Assembly (NCBI GenBank): GCA_949987735.1
Contig: OX465295.1
Location: forward strand, 364,252,376-364,316,375
Reading direction: 5' to 3'
DNA from: Leucophora obtusa
Taxonomy: Eukaryota > Arthropoda > Insecta > Diptera > Anthomyiidae
DNA: 64,000 bases
Under the pieces are notes generated by a model that was not told the DNA's origin, did not search any database, and saw only the letters and a program-made list of their open reading frames with translations. Positions 23,496 to 35,400 of the stretch are shown here, piece after piece; positions within the stretch are counted from its first letter, which is position 1; every line of letters starts with the position of its first letter. Both the position numbers and the translations under genes were made by a program.

Positions 23496-26400
23496 GTTCG
23501 AGTAAAATAAAAAAAATAGTAAAAACTATGTAGTAAACAATTAAAGGGAAAATCTTACTAGTTTTTACTAGAAAAATTTCTTCCAGCAAAAACTACTAGT
23601 AAACAAGGATGGTTACCGTTTCAGTATTAAAATACCGGTAATATTCTACCATGAAGAAACTAAAATCAATTTGAACATTTTAAATCCTCGGTACCAGTTG
23701 CTGGTTCAATTTCTTATTATCCTCAAATTAACGTTATAAATGACTGTTCTGACATTTTATTTTTTTGGGGTGCCAAAACCGATCGGCTCAGAATTTTTTT
23801 TAATTTCGATTTAACGATGTCCGTCTGTCTGTCTGTCCATGCATTCTTGTGCGCACTCTACAGGTCGCAAATATTAAGATATTTTGATGAAACTTGGTAC
23901 ACCGACTTATGTCGGCCCAAGGACGACGACGGTTAAAATCGGTCCATGTTTAGACCTAGTGCCCATATAATGGTCCCCCCAAAATTATATTGTTTATACG
24001 CTGCAGATCGAAAATATTAAGATACTTTGATGAAATTTGGTACACCGACTTATGTCGGCCCAAGGACGAAGCCTATTGATTTTGGTTAACAGCGGTCCAT
24101 GTTTAGACCTAGTGCCCATATAAGGGTCCCCCCAAAATTATATTGTTTATACGCTGCAGGTCGCAAATATTAAGATATTTTGATGAAATTTGGTACACAG
24201 ACCTGTTTTGGCCCAAGGAAGAAGCCTATTGATTTTGGTGAACATCGGTCCATGTTTAGACCTAGTGCCCATATAAGAGTCCCCCCAAAATTGGCTTGGT
24301 TACAAACTGCAGATCGCAAATATTAAGATATTTTAATGAAATTTGGTGCGCTGACTCACAATAGAGAATTTTGACGCAAGCCCCATTTTAACCCATTCGA
24401 ATTTCGGATCCAAACATTAGTTGGCTTTTACCCAGACTGGTGTAGGGTATTGTATAGTCGGCATGCCCGACTTTAACCTTTTTACTCGTTTTTTGCTGAA
24501 ATTGTATCTAGCTCTTTTGGCGAATATCCCCCAAGTTTGGGGCAGTTACGCCGATTTGAGTTACTTTGAAAATCCTTAAAAAAGTAATAGAAAAATATGC
24601 AAATAATTAGAATAAATATCATGGAAATTAAAGCAAAGATATGTAGATCTCCAATTTGAAAGTAATTTTTGAAAAATAATTAGGGGTTAAGAAATTACAG
24701 TGCTTTTAAAAAAAGTGGAGAAGGATCCCACCTCTACCCTACTGTAACAAACACGATATTCATATCGTTATATTAAAACTGAAGTGGTAACCAACCTTGC
24801 TAGTAACATATTTTTTTGTTTAACAAATGATAAAATTGAACACATTTTTGTGCGAAACGATATTTAATTGACCCAGGCTTTTGTAAATTCTATAACTTTC
24901 TTGCTAGAAAATGGAAATTCTAATTCAAAAATTAAATTTATAAAGCCTGCAGTCTATGTAGGTAGGTGTATTGTAAAGTGTTTTAATTATTTTTCTTTTT
25001 TAATCTTTCTAAAAATTTTTGTTATAAACAAAGAAATAGTAAATAGTAAAGCAAAAAAAATTATAAAACAATTCGATTGCAATTTTATTAAAGAGATAAA
25101 ATGGGATCAATTTTTAAAATGATTCAGGGAAGTTTTAAAAAACTGCAAAAATGTCACTTTTAAATATATTATATTATTATATATATATTTTTTTAATATT
25201 TAATTCTAATTCAACTTACCTTGAGCATGTTTCTGTCTGAGCTTATTTAAAATATTTGTAGCATCAAAACCGGCATTGTCGCAAAGTTGACGAGGAATGA
25301 CTTCCAAACCCTTTGCAATAGCAGCAATCAATAGTTGTTCCTTACCAGCAATTGTACGAGAGTAATCTCTTAAAATTTTGGATAATTCCATTTCGATAGC
25401 ACCACCACCTGCAAAAAAATTTAAAAAAATAGTTCAATTAGTATTACAAAAAAAAACTAAATTTAATCTAAAAATAATAAGAAATAAGAAATTTGTGTTA
25501 TATTATAATACACTTAGAAAAATATATGTGGACCTTAGAAAAAACATGTTAAATCTAATTAAGTTCTTATTTAAAAAGCAAATTTTAAGATACTTTTCTA
25601 TTTGTGAAGAGATTCTTGCATTTTACAGTAGCCGTTTTTTCTAATCACTTGGATTTAATGAATCCAAAAAGTATTTCTAAAAGTGCTCAACAGATGGGGT
25701 TATATTTTTCCTATTTTAAAAAAATTTTCTGTCCGACACTTCTTTCACCCTAATTTTTAATACCGAATTCGATGATGGAGGATTCTACTTTAACTTTTAA
25801 TTTATAATTTTATTTTACATAAAACAGCGATAAACAGTCTGCCTTTTCAGTTTTATCACTTCAGTTTATATTTTTACACAATTGAAAAATTCCATTGCAA
25901 TATTTAATATTCACTAATTGGATTTAATTAAATTACTTACTGTAGAGTGAAAAATTGCCGTTTCTATTTGAACTTTTTCTCCATGTCCAAGATTGAAAAT
26001 ATGTATTTAGTGCGGTGTAGTTTTTTTTCCAAACATATTTCATAAAAAAAAAATTAATAAAAACCTTTTATTTGTTAGTTTTTCAATTTTTTTGTTTCAC
26101 TTTTAATTTTCGTTCGTATTTTTTTTCTGTCATTAAATTAATAGGCTGTTTCATATATTTGTGCTTTTATTTTGGATTTATTAAATCCAGCTTTTTTTGG
26201 ATTTAATAAATCCACTTTTTTATGAAAAATTCTAAATCCAGGTGATTAAAAAAAACGCTAAATATCAGCGTTTTAAATATCTAAAAATTAAACACAAAGA
26301 TCCTCACTGTACAAAAATTTAAAGTAGACTTCTATCTTAAATTTTGTGTGGTAATATCTTTAGCCGTTTTTTCTAATCACTTGGATTTAATAAATCCAAA

Positions 26401-29400
26401 AAGTATTTCTAAAAGTGCTCAACAGATGGCGTTAGATTCTTCCTATATTAAAAAATTTTTTGTCCGACACTTCTTTCACCCTAATTTTTATTACCGAATT
26501 CGATGATGAAGGATTCTATTTTAACTTTTAATTTATAATTATATTTTACATAAAACAGCGATAAACAGTCTGCCTTTTCAGTTTTATCACCTCAATTTAT
26601 ATTTTTACACAATTGAAAAATTCCATTGCAATATTTAATATTCACTAATTGGATTTAATTAAATTACTTACTGTAGAGTGAAAAATTGCCATTTCTATTT
26701 GAGCTATTTCTGCATGTCCAAGATGAAAAATATGTATTTGGTGAGGTGTAGTTTTTTTCTAAACATATTTCATAAAAAAAATTTAAGAAAAACCTTTTAT
26801 TTGTTAGTTTTTCAATTTTTTTGTTTCTCCTTTAATTTTAATTTGTATTTTTTTCTGACATTAAATTAATAGGCTGTTTTATATATTTGTGCTTTTATTG
26901 TGGATTTATTAAATCCAGCTTTTTTTTGGATTTAATAAATCCATTTTTTGTATGAAAAAATCTAAATCCAGGTGATTAAAAAACACGCTATTTGTCTTGT
27001 TTTTAGAATATTCTAATTGGTTAATTTATTTTTAACCAATCAAAATTCCTAAAAAATTAATGTTTTTGTAGGGTTCTCCGAATAAAACCGTATTTTTTTA
27101 AATTAATTTTAAATTAAATCGACGTTAAATTTAAAACATTCTTTTATATTAAGGCCCAAAAAGTTTTATTCCAATTATCTTGAGAAAGTCGAAAAGGTTT
27201 CTTGAAAAATAAAGTTCTTTTGCCAAAAGCCTACTGATAGGAGAAAAATTATGGTTTTAGTCAGTTTCTAACAGATATAAAGGTCATAAGATAGCGTAAA
27301 TTAATATCGGATGTTATATTCCTAACTGGAGGGTAACCGCGTAACATATATGGAAAAAAAAAAAATTTCCAATACGTAAATCTTGCAAATATTGTTAAAA
27401 AAATAATCCTGTATAAGAATTCTACTATATAACAAATAGAAATTAAAAAACGTAATATTATTATAGTTTTTTTTTTAAACGTACAAAATTTACAAAAATT
27501 TTTTTTCGAATCGAGTTGCGCGGTAAACCTCCTGTTATAATTTTATGCTTTCTTATTTAGATTCTATCATGATGTTAATACAGACAGACGAATATGAGTA
27601 TCAACTTTACAAGATTTTGGAATTAGATTATTTCGTATATTCTATTTTATGTATTGTATTTACTCAATAAAATATTTTTCAAAGCAAAAATTTTCCTATT
27701 AAAAATATTTTAAAAGCATATGAATCAAATTTGTTTTCATTCAATGATTTGTGTTTTTCAGTTTTTCTTTGACTTCAAACTTTTTTATTTTGTTGGCAAG
27801 CTATATACATATGTATATAGAATTGGGTGCTTTGTCTAAACGTTTATTTTGGCCATATTTTTTAGTCATCTCTTAGTCATTTGCAGCTAAAAAATTTTAT
27901 TTTCTTAGTTTATTTTTAGGTCAACAGAAGATAGATTGTTCATATTTATTTGTCTAAAGCCTTTTTTACTAAAGCCCCGTTTACATTATCACACAAGTGC
28001 TTATACTTTTCTTCACACAAGTATGACAAAAAGTATGCTGAAATTGTGTGGTTGTCAAAAAAGTATAAAAGAAAATCTTTTCAGTGTTCAGACTGTTATC
28101 GATATACACAACAAATAAATTAAAACAGTTATTTTTTTCTTCTATTATTACTTTTTTTCACCACTAGTTGTTTTTAATCTTTGTTTAACATTTATTTGTG
28201 AATAACACAACACTTGTGTTGAGACAAGTGGTAACTTTATGAAATATTTCAAAAAATAAATCTTGTCAAAAGAGTGTAACCGTATTTTAAAATGTGTGCA
28301 CCCATTTTAACATGTGTGTAACGAACAGTGTTCACACTATTATACATTTTCGTTATACAACACATTTCTGACATGTATAACACACTTGTGTTATAATCTA
28401 AACGGGGCTTTACCAACAAGATCTAATGTTGTCTTGTCATTTAAAGTCAGACAATAAAATGATCAACAATTTTTATGTTGAATAATTTTGGTTATAATCA
28501 TTTTCTAGTTTAAAATTAAATGTATTGCAACCAAAAAACTCATTTTTATGTAGTTTTTTGTATGCAATTTTGTAAATTTCATCGATTACTAATTGATTTT
28601 TATGTGACAAAGATGGAAATCTAGAAAAAAGTAGTTAATAAACGACGTAATAGAAAGAAGGCATTGTTTCTACACAAAAATTGCATTCTATTTCACTCAC
28701 TGGCTAGATACGATACGTAACTGTGGAACGAGTAACAATAGCTTATCTCAAAATAATAGTTTAGAAATATTAAGGTTGTATTAACTTTCGAATAACATAA
28801 ATTAATCTTTTGGCGTTTAGACGACCATGTGTGTGTCAAAAAGTTAAAGCGAATTACTGAAAAAATATCTTTCAAAGCTTCGCGAAATCTTCGCGAAGTG
28901 AAAGTACGTCGAACGGTTATTTTCTATATTTAAACGAGTAAAAAATTTAAAGTTGGGCATTCCGACTATACAATACCCTACACCAGTCTGGTTAAAAGCC
29001 AACTAATGTTTGGATCCGAAGTTCGAATGGGTTAAAACGTCAAAATTTTCTATAAAATGATAAAAGAAGTAAAAATCGTAAATATAGCCCATATGGGCGA
29101 TAGGTCCAAATATGGACTGATCCTATCTAGAATCTATAGGATCGGACCATGTGAGTCAGCGAACCAAATTTCATTGAAATATCTTGGTATTTGCGACCTG
29201 CGGCGTGTAAAAAAGCCAATTTTGGGGGGACCCTTATAAGGGTACCAGGTCTAAACATGGACCGATTTTAACCAAAATCTATAGGCTTCGTCCTTGGGCT
29301 GACATAGGTCGGTGTACCAAATTTCATCAAAATGTCTTAATATTTGCGACCTGCAACGTGTAACCAAGCCAATTTTTGGGGGGGGGGGGGGACCATTATA

Positions 29401-32400
29401 TGGGCACTAGGTCTAAACATGGACCGATTTTAACCAACCAGGCTTCGTCCTTGGGCCGACATAGGTCGGTGTACTAAATTTCATCAAAATATCTTAATAT
29501 ACACCACGTAGTGGTGTAGGGTATAAAAATCGTCAGTAAAAAATCTGTCAAACGGGTTTCAAATCGATTTGACAAATTTTTAACAAATTTTTAGTTGAAA
29601 CACTGGTGATATGGGCCAGGTCCGGGAAGGGTCCCGTGACCCTATAATTCGAAAAAATTTGACCACTCAGTATAATTACAAATTAAACTGTACCCTAGTA
29701 AAAATGATTTTTATATAATCAGATATGATTTTTATATAATCATTTATGATTTTGTACAATTATAACTTGTCGAGTATTGTGAAACATATATTTTTATATG
29801 ATTATATCAAAAGATATTTAATTATATAAAATTATATTACCCAGATCCACCATTTTTCGGATCAAATAATATATTTTTTATATAATTATATTAACCCATA
29901 CATGATTTGATCCGGAAAATGGTGGATCTGGTTAATATAATTTTATGTAATTAAATGTCTTTTGATATAATCATATAAAAACATATGTTTCACAATACTC
30001 GACAAGTTATAATTGTACAAAATCATAAATGATTGTATAAAAATCATATCTGATTATATAAAAATCATTTTTACTAGGGTAGTTTTACTAATTACTAACT
30101 TTTCACTTTAACAAATCAAATATAACAAAAAAAATCCGTTCAAATCATTATCCAAAAATTAGGAATTATTATTTATATTATTTTGCGTGTAATAATAAAC
30201 TTTCTAGTCAATTTGAACTTTTATCGAATAAAGAATGGAAGTAAATTTGCGTCAAAGAGTATCAACAAGATCGCGTATATTGACTTAATCTGTTTTTACT
30301 AGTTGGCAATACATAGTTGTTGTATGAAACTAAATTATAAGCACTAACGTGTCCCTTAAATTACAAATTGTCGAATTTTTGTGCTAACACGCTGCAACTA
30401 GTTTTGTTACATTTCACCTAAAATGAGTTTTTTTTTTTTTGATAACGTTAACCTTTCCAATCTTTCCAAGTTTAACATCGGACGAAGGGTTGTTGCTACT
30501 TGATTTTTACAAAAAAAAAAAACTTTCCAAAACAATGTTAAATTTTTATCTTGTTGTATTATTGAAAATTGTGCAAGTTTTTGAAAACTCAGAAATTTTA
30601 GGCGCGATTCTGTAAGGATTAATGTAAAAAAACATGTTTCCTTAAATTTTTATATTTGAGACCAAATAGCATAAAACTGCCGAAGCAGAAAAATACGATC
30701 GGCACAATGTTGGCATACAGTGTGCGATGGTCAGTTATGCGTTGGCAGAACGTAGGATTAACAATCTTGACAGTATTGTACTGTTATCCGATTGATAATA
30801 GCGGCCAACCGTTGGTTGGCGCTAACTTGCCAATGTTTTCACAACGTTTTCAAAATTGAAAAAAAGAAAATTGTCTAAAATAAATAAATAAAAAAAATAG
30901 TTTTTAGTATCTTTTTAAAAAACATGGTTCTGATGGGAATTGAACCCAGGCCGCTAGGTTGCCAGCCGCGATCTCTACACACTAAGCTAAAAAGACTTGT
31001 AATATCTAATAGCTAAAAAATTAGGTCAATGATAACAGCAGTTGTAGCTAACTTACAATGTTAATTATAATTATTTTAAATAAAACATGGTCGGGCTGTG
31101 ACTCGAACCCGGGCCGTCAGATTGCCAGACAATCGCTCTACACACTAAGCCAACAAGACATGTAGTACAAAATAGCTTAAATTAATAAAAAGAAATGTAA
31201 TTTTATAAAAAAAATATATAAAAAAAAGAAAACAAAAAATTGTATGTTCGTGACCGGAGTCGAAACCGAGACCTTCCGACTTTACCTTATTTAAACAAAG
31301 CCTAGTAATTTTTACAAAATCAGTGCTCTACCAGTGTTTTGTTTTTGGTACAGTTGGCAATTTGTGTCTGGGTGGGTTCAGTATATTAGTACTGAAATTC
31401 GACAATTCGTCACTTAAGAGACGCCTTCATATGCATACATACACAATGCATTCTTGATACTACCTTCGCACTAACACTGCATTCACGTTGACTGTGAGTT
31501 CAATAAACTTGTCATGGATACACAGTTTGTTGTTTTGATTCATGCGGGTTGGCATTTAAACTTTAGCAAAAATGCTTTACAAAATTTAAAAAATGTTGAA
31601 ATATATTTTTGAAAAACAAAAAAAAAAAATAATTTTATAAAAGTTTTCTTTAGTTATTCAATGTGCAGATTTACCAGAGAAACCCGCTACCGCTACATTT
31701 GATATGTTCCTTAATCTGGTGAACAATGCTACTTTTGTCTTTGTTTTAAAATAAAATAATTTGTAGAGTTTTCTTTGATTTTTTTTTACATTTTTCGTTC
31801 TTTTATAATTATAAACTTCCCAGTAGCAAATGGTCAAACTAGTTCTAAAAAGTACTAGTTTTTTGACTAGTAATTACAAAACTAGAATAGCTCTCAAAAT
31901 AATCATTTTGAACCAGTTGTATACTAGTTAAATTCGATCTTTGTATGTAGACTTTTTAAAAAATTACCTAAATTAAAATACGAGTAAACGAGTAAAAAAG
32001 TTAAAGTCGGGCATGCCGACTATATAATACCCTACACCAGTCTGGTTAAAAGCCGACTAATGTTTGGATACGAAATTCGAATGGGTTAAAATGGACTAGT
32101 GTCAAAATTTTCATTGAAATATTTTCGTATTTGCGACATGCAGCGTGTAAACAAGCCAATTTTGAGGGGGACCTTTATATGAGCACTAGGTCTAAACATC
32201 GGACGATTTTAACCAAACTCAATAGGCTTAGTCCTTGGGCCGACATAGGTCGGTGTACCAAATTTCATCAAAATACCTTAACTTTTGGGATCTGTAGAAT
32301 GCGCACAAGAATGCATGGATAGACGGACATCGTTAAATCGAAACAAAAAGTGATTCTGAGTCGATTGGTATACTAAAAGGTGGGTCTAGATCGAATATTT

Positions 32401-35400
32401 TTAGGTGTTAAAAACTTCAGCACAAACTTATTATACCCTGTCTACGTAGTGGTGTATGGTATAAACACATGGCAACACAGTAATTCCGCGAAGTGTTGAA
32501 TCTTAGAACAGTTGTTGCGCGCCATCTGATGGAGAGCTGGCGAAATTTGAAGAAGCATTTTAGTTCATAGCCCTATTATGTTATTTTACTTCGTTGGGGT
32601 TAAGTGCTTCGGTGTTCCGAAGGAGTACTCTGCGATATGTATGAGTGATAGAACACCCATACATATTATCTTTATAAATTTGTTTCCGTCGCTAGGAATC
32701 GAACCTGCAGCCTTATGTGTAATAGTCCAACACGCTAAACTTTACACTACAACAACCTCTATAAAACGGGAATAGCTTTCGTTAAATTAACATATTTTCC
32801 TGTTGACCAAACAGACATATTATTTTGAGTGTAGATTCAAGGGAATTACAAAGTTTATGAATTCAGTTCGTCATTTTGGCATTTTCCATATCGTCAGCTT
32901 ATTGGCTTGACCATGGACCATTTTTGACAAAATTGAGTTTGGAATGGATTACATACCTTATATCATATCTGAGGTACCCAGTAGCGAATTTGCCAATTTT
33001 TCTTAAATACAAAAATTAAAAAAAGTAAACTTTCTTCATCGTTTTTCTCGATAATGAAATTTTGGCAATATAGCTGATGATACTTTGCCAGTAGTATAAA
33101 CTACAAATGTATTAACAAATCAGGCATAAAACAAAGTTTACACTCAAAAAATTTAAAAACTTCAGTTAGCGTTCGCTAGCTGGATCTGATAACATATACA
33201 AACTTTTGGGCCTGCCACCATTTCAAATTAAAAAATTATTTGAAACCCACTTTACTGCCATAAGCTCTAGTCATAAGACCACAATTAATAGCGATAACAA
33301 ACAAGTAAACAAAATATAAAAAAACATAAATATAAAAAATATATATATAATTAAACTGCTACAAATGGAAGGTAAAAAATATTGAAAATAAATGCAATAT
33401 TCAAGCTTTCGTAAAAAATAATAACAAGCAGTAAGCTGTGGTACACTCAAAAATTGGGTACAGTAAATAAAATCTAAACTTATTGATTTTGTTGCAAACA
33501 AGTTTTTTAAAATATATTTAGTTAGAATATTGTTCTACCTCAAGTCCAAATTCTAATATGATATTGTCATTTGTTGTTCCAAAAAAGGTTGATCATTTTC
33601 ATGATAGACAATATAACAATTGTTTCGTGGGCATCACCCCAGCTCTTCAGTTGTCTGCAATAATAAAATGATAGCTTTATTACACAAACCGAGACATTAC
33701 ATAAGGTACAGAAATTTAAAGGGTACTCTGACAATATGTGCGTTCCCGTACGTTACCGCGGGTACCCGCGGGAACCCAAAACAACCCAAACAACAACAAT
33801 TTACACGCAATTTTGAGTACGGGAACGCCTTTGGGCTAGTTTGTGTAACTTCGGTAAAGTACGGGAACAGACATAATATCATATTAGAATTTGGACTTGA
33901 GGTAGAACAATATAACTAAATATATGAAAATATAGAAAGTCCGAAAAAACAATTTTTGTATTTTTAATGCAAAAATTAAAAATAATTGTTTTTTAAAATA
34001 AATATCCATTTAACTAAGATTTAAAGTTCAGTAAGTTTACTAAAAAATTTTACGTTATTATACCCTACACCACTATGTGGTCAGGGTCAGAGAAACAAGC
34101 CGACCAAAATAATCGGCGGCGGCGGCGCAAACAAAAAATCAGCGGCGGCGGCTTGATCGGCTGGATAGAACGTTATACTTGTAATTTAAAGATGTTTAAG
34201 GTTTTTTCCAAAACGTAGCAGTAGAAAATTGTACAAAAAAGTTAGAATTATCAGATAAAAAAGAATTTAAAGTTAAATTAATCGATAAAAATTACAATTT
34301 TTAGTTTTTTTTTTTTTTAGAACATACCTAGAAGGACCCTACGGGAAATTTTAACAAACTGTCACCGAACTGGCCCCTTTATATGAAATAGACTGGTCAC
34401 TTTTACATGGCGTTGTCATAGGAGGTGGAAATTGACCCCTTGTGACATGTCGAAAGACAAATCCTAGGACAGGTTACTGAATTCTCATAAAAAACAAAGT
34501 TCAGGGACCTGTCCTAGGATTTGTCTTGTGACATGTCACAAGGGGTCAATTTCCATGTAAAAGTGACCAGTCTATTTCATATAAAGGGGCCAGTTCGGTG
34601 ACAGTTTGTTAAAATTTCCCGTAGGGGAGTGATAGTTGGGCTTTCCAAATATATACACCTACAAAAAAATTTGTTGTCCCAAATGAATTTGGTTCCAACC
34701 GAATCGTTCGGTTACTGCATCCGAAAATTCGGTTGTTTCAACCCTATTTCGGTTATCACAACCCTATTTTGGTTGCAACAACCTTATTTCAGTTGGAACA
34801 ACAGAAATAGGGTTGTGACAACCGAATTATCGGTTGCAGCAACCGAAGGATTGGGTTGGAACCAAATTCGGTTGGGACAACAAAATTTTTTTTAGGTGTA
34901 CATACAGTGGTGGCAAATTTAATAGGAACGATTTATGTTTTTTCTAATTTTATTTTGGTTGCCTTTATTTTTAAAGACCAAAATAATGGCTAAATTCGCC
35001 CTGAAAGGCAAATATGTGGTCTAGAATATTGTGCAGAATTTTAACGTGTCTGTTTTTTTATTTTGTCACTTATTTTAAGTGGGCGTGGCTTTCAATGGCT
35101 TTTATCGACCTGTTATCAAATTACATAGTAAAATTTAGCGAGTACTAATCGGATCTATACAAGCTGTATATTTTTGAAAATCCTACAAAATTTCCTTAAG
35201 TCTTGCACTATTTTTATCTAGAAATGGTCGCCAGACTTGAAATGACAGTGCCTTAAACATAAAAAAAATTTTCTTTGTTTTTAGCGATTTTATAATAAAG
35301 TTAACAACACTGAAAAGCTAAAAATTGCTAATGTTCAAATTGTTAAGTGCTTGAAGTCGCTCAAAAACAGAGATTTAACATTGTCAGACCAGTTCTGAGT

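Larger units (their letters stand above)
16703..25219 (-). other. Intron 5 of CCT7 (8.5 kb)
   Basis: Lies between coding exons 5 and 6. It holds a hAT element (17375-19343), MITE copies, a diverged MITE near 22055, a DINE-like repeat (23765-24495) and a long poly-T run. About 19350-22050 shows no recognisable element except a possible short exon-like ATG at 19854 discussed in the findings. Confidence 0.8.
30345..31425. mobile_element. Probable TIR element carrying three tRNA-like sequences
   Basis: Left 'GTGTCCCTTAAATTAC' plus 'AATTGTCGAATTT' at 30349-30380 match the complement of the right 'AAATTCGACAATTCGT' plus 'TTAAGAGACG' at 31395-31423. Three degenerate tRNA-like segments (30925, 31088, 31245) lie between the arms in the same direction. 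No open frame. Confidence 0.45.

Noticed and set aside
28690..29530. Possible gene in the GC-richer stretch near 29057-29239
   Set aside because: The frame lies wholly inside an R1 repeat and equivalent frames appear in other R1 copies (32131, 39572, 41454, 47648).
30925..31161. Functional tRNA genes
   Set aside because: A and B boxes are visible but acceptor and anticodon stems do not pair; kept only as tRNA-like pseudogenes.
33271..33501. 76-residue hydrophobic frame
   Set aside because: Reads through AT-rich DNA next to a TIR element; looks membrane-like only because T-rich codons give Phe/Leu/Ile.
33620..33919. 99-residue plus-strand frame
   Set aside because: It is the translation of a non-coding MITE (33737-33873), the same family that gives similar peptides near 13147 and 10635.
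34106..34160. CGG repeat as a triplet-expansion locus or CpG promoter
   Set aside because: The tract is mirrored at the other end of the same hAT element, so it is a subterminal transposon feature.
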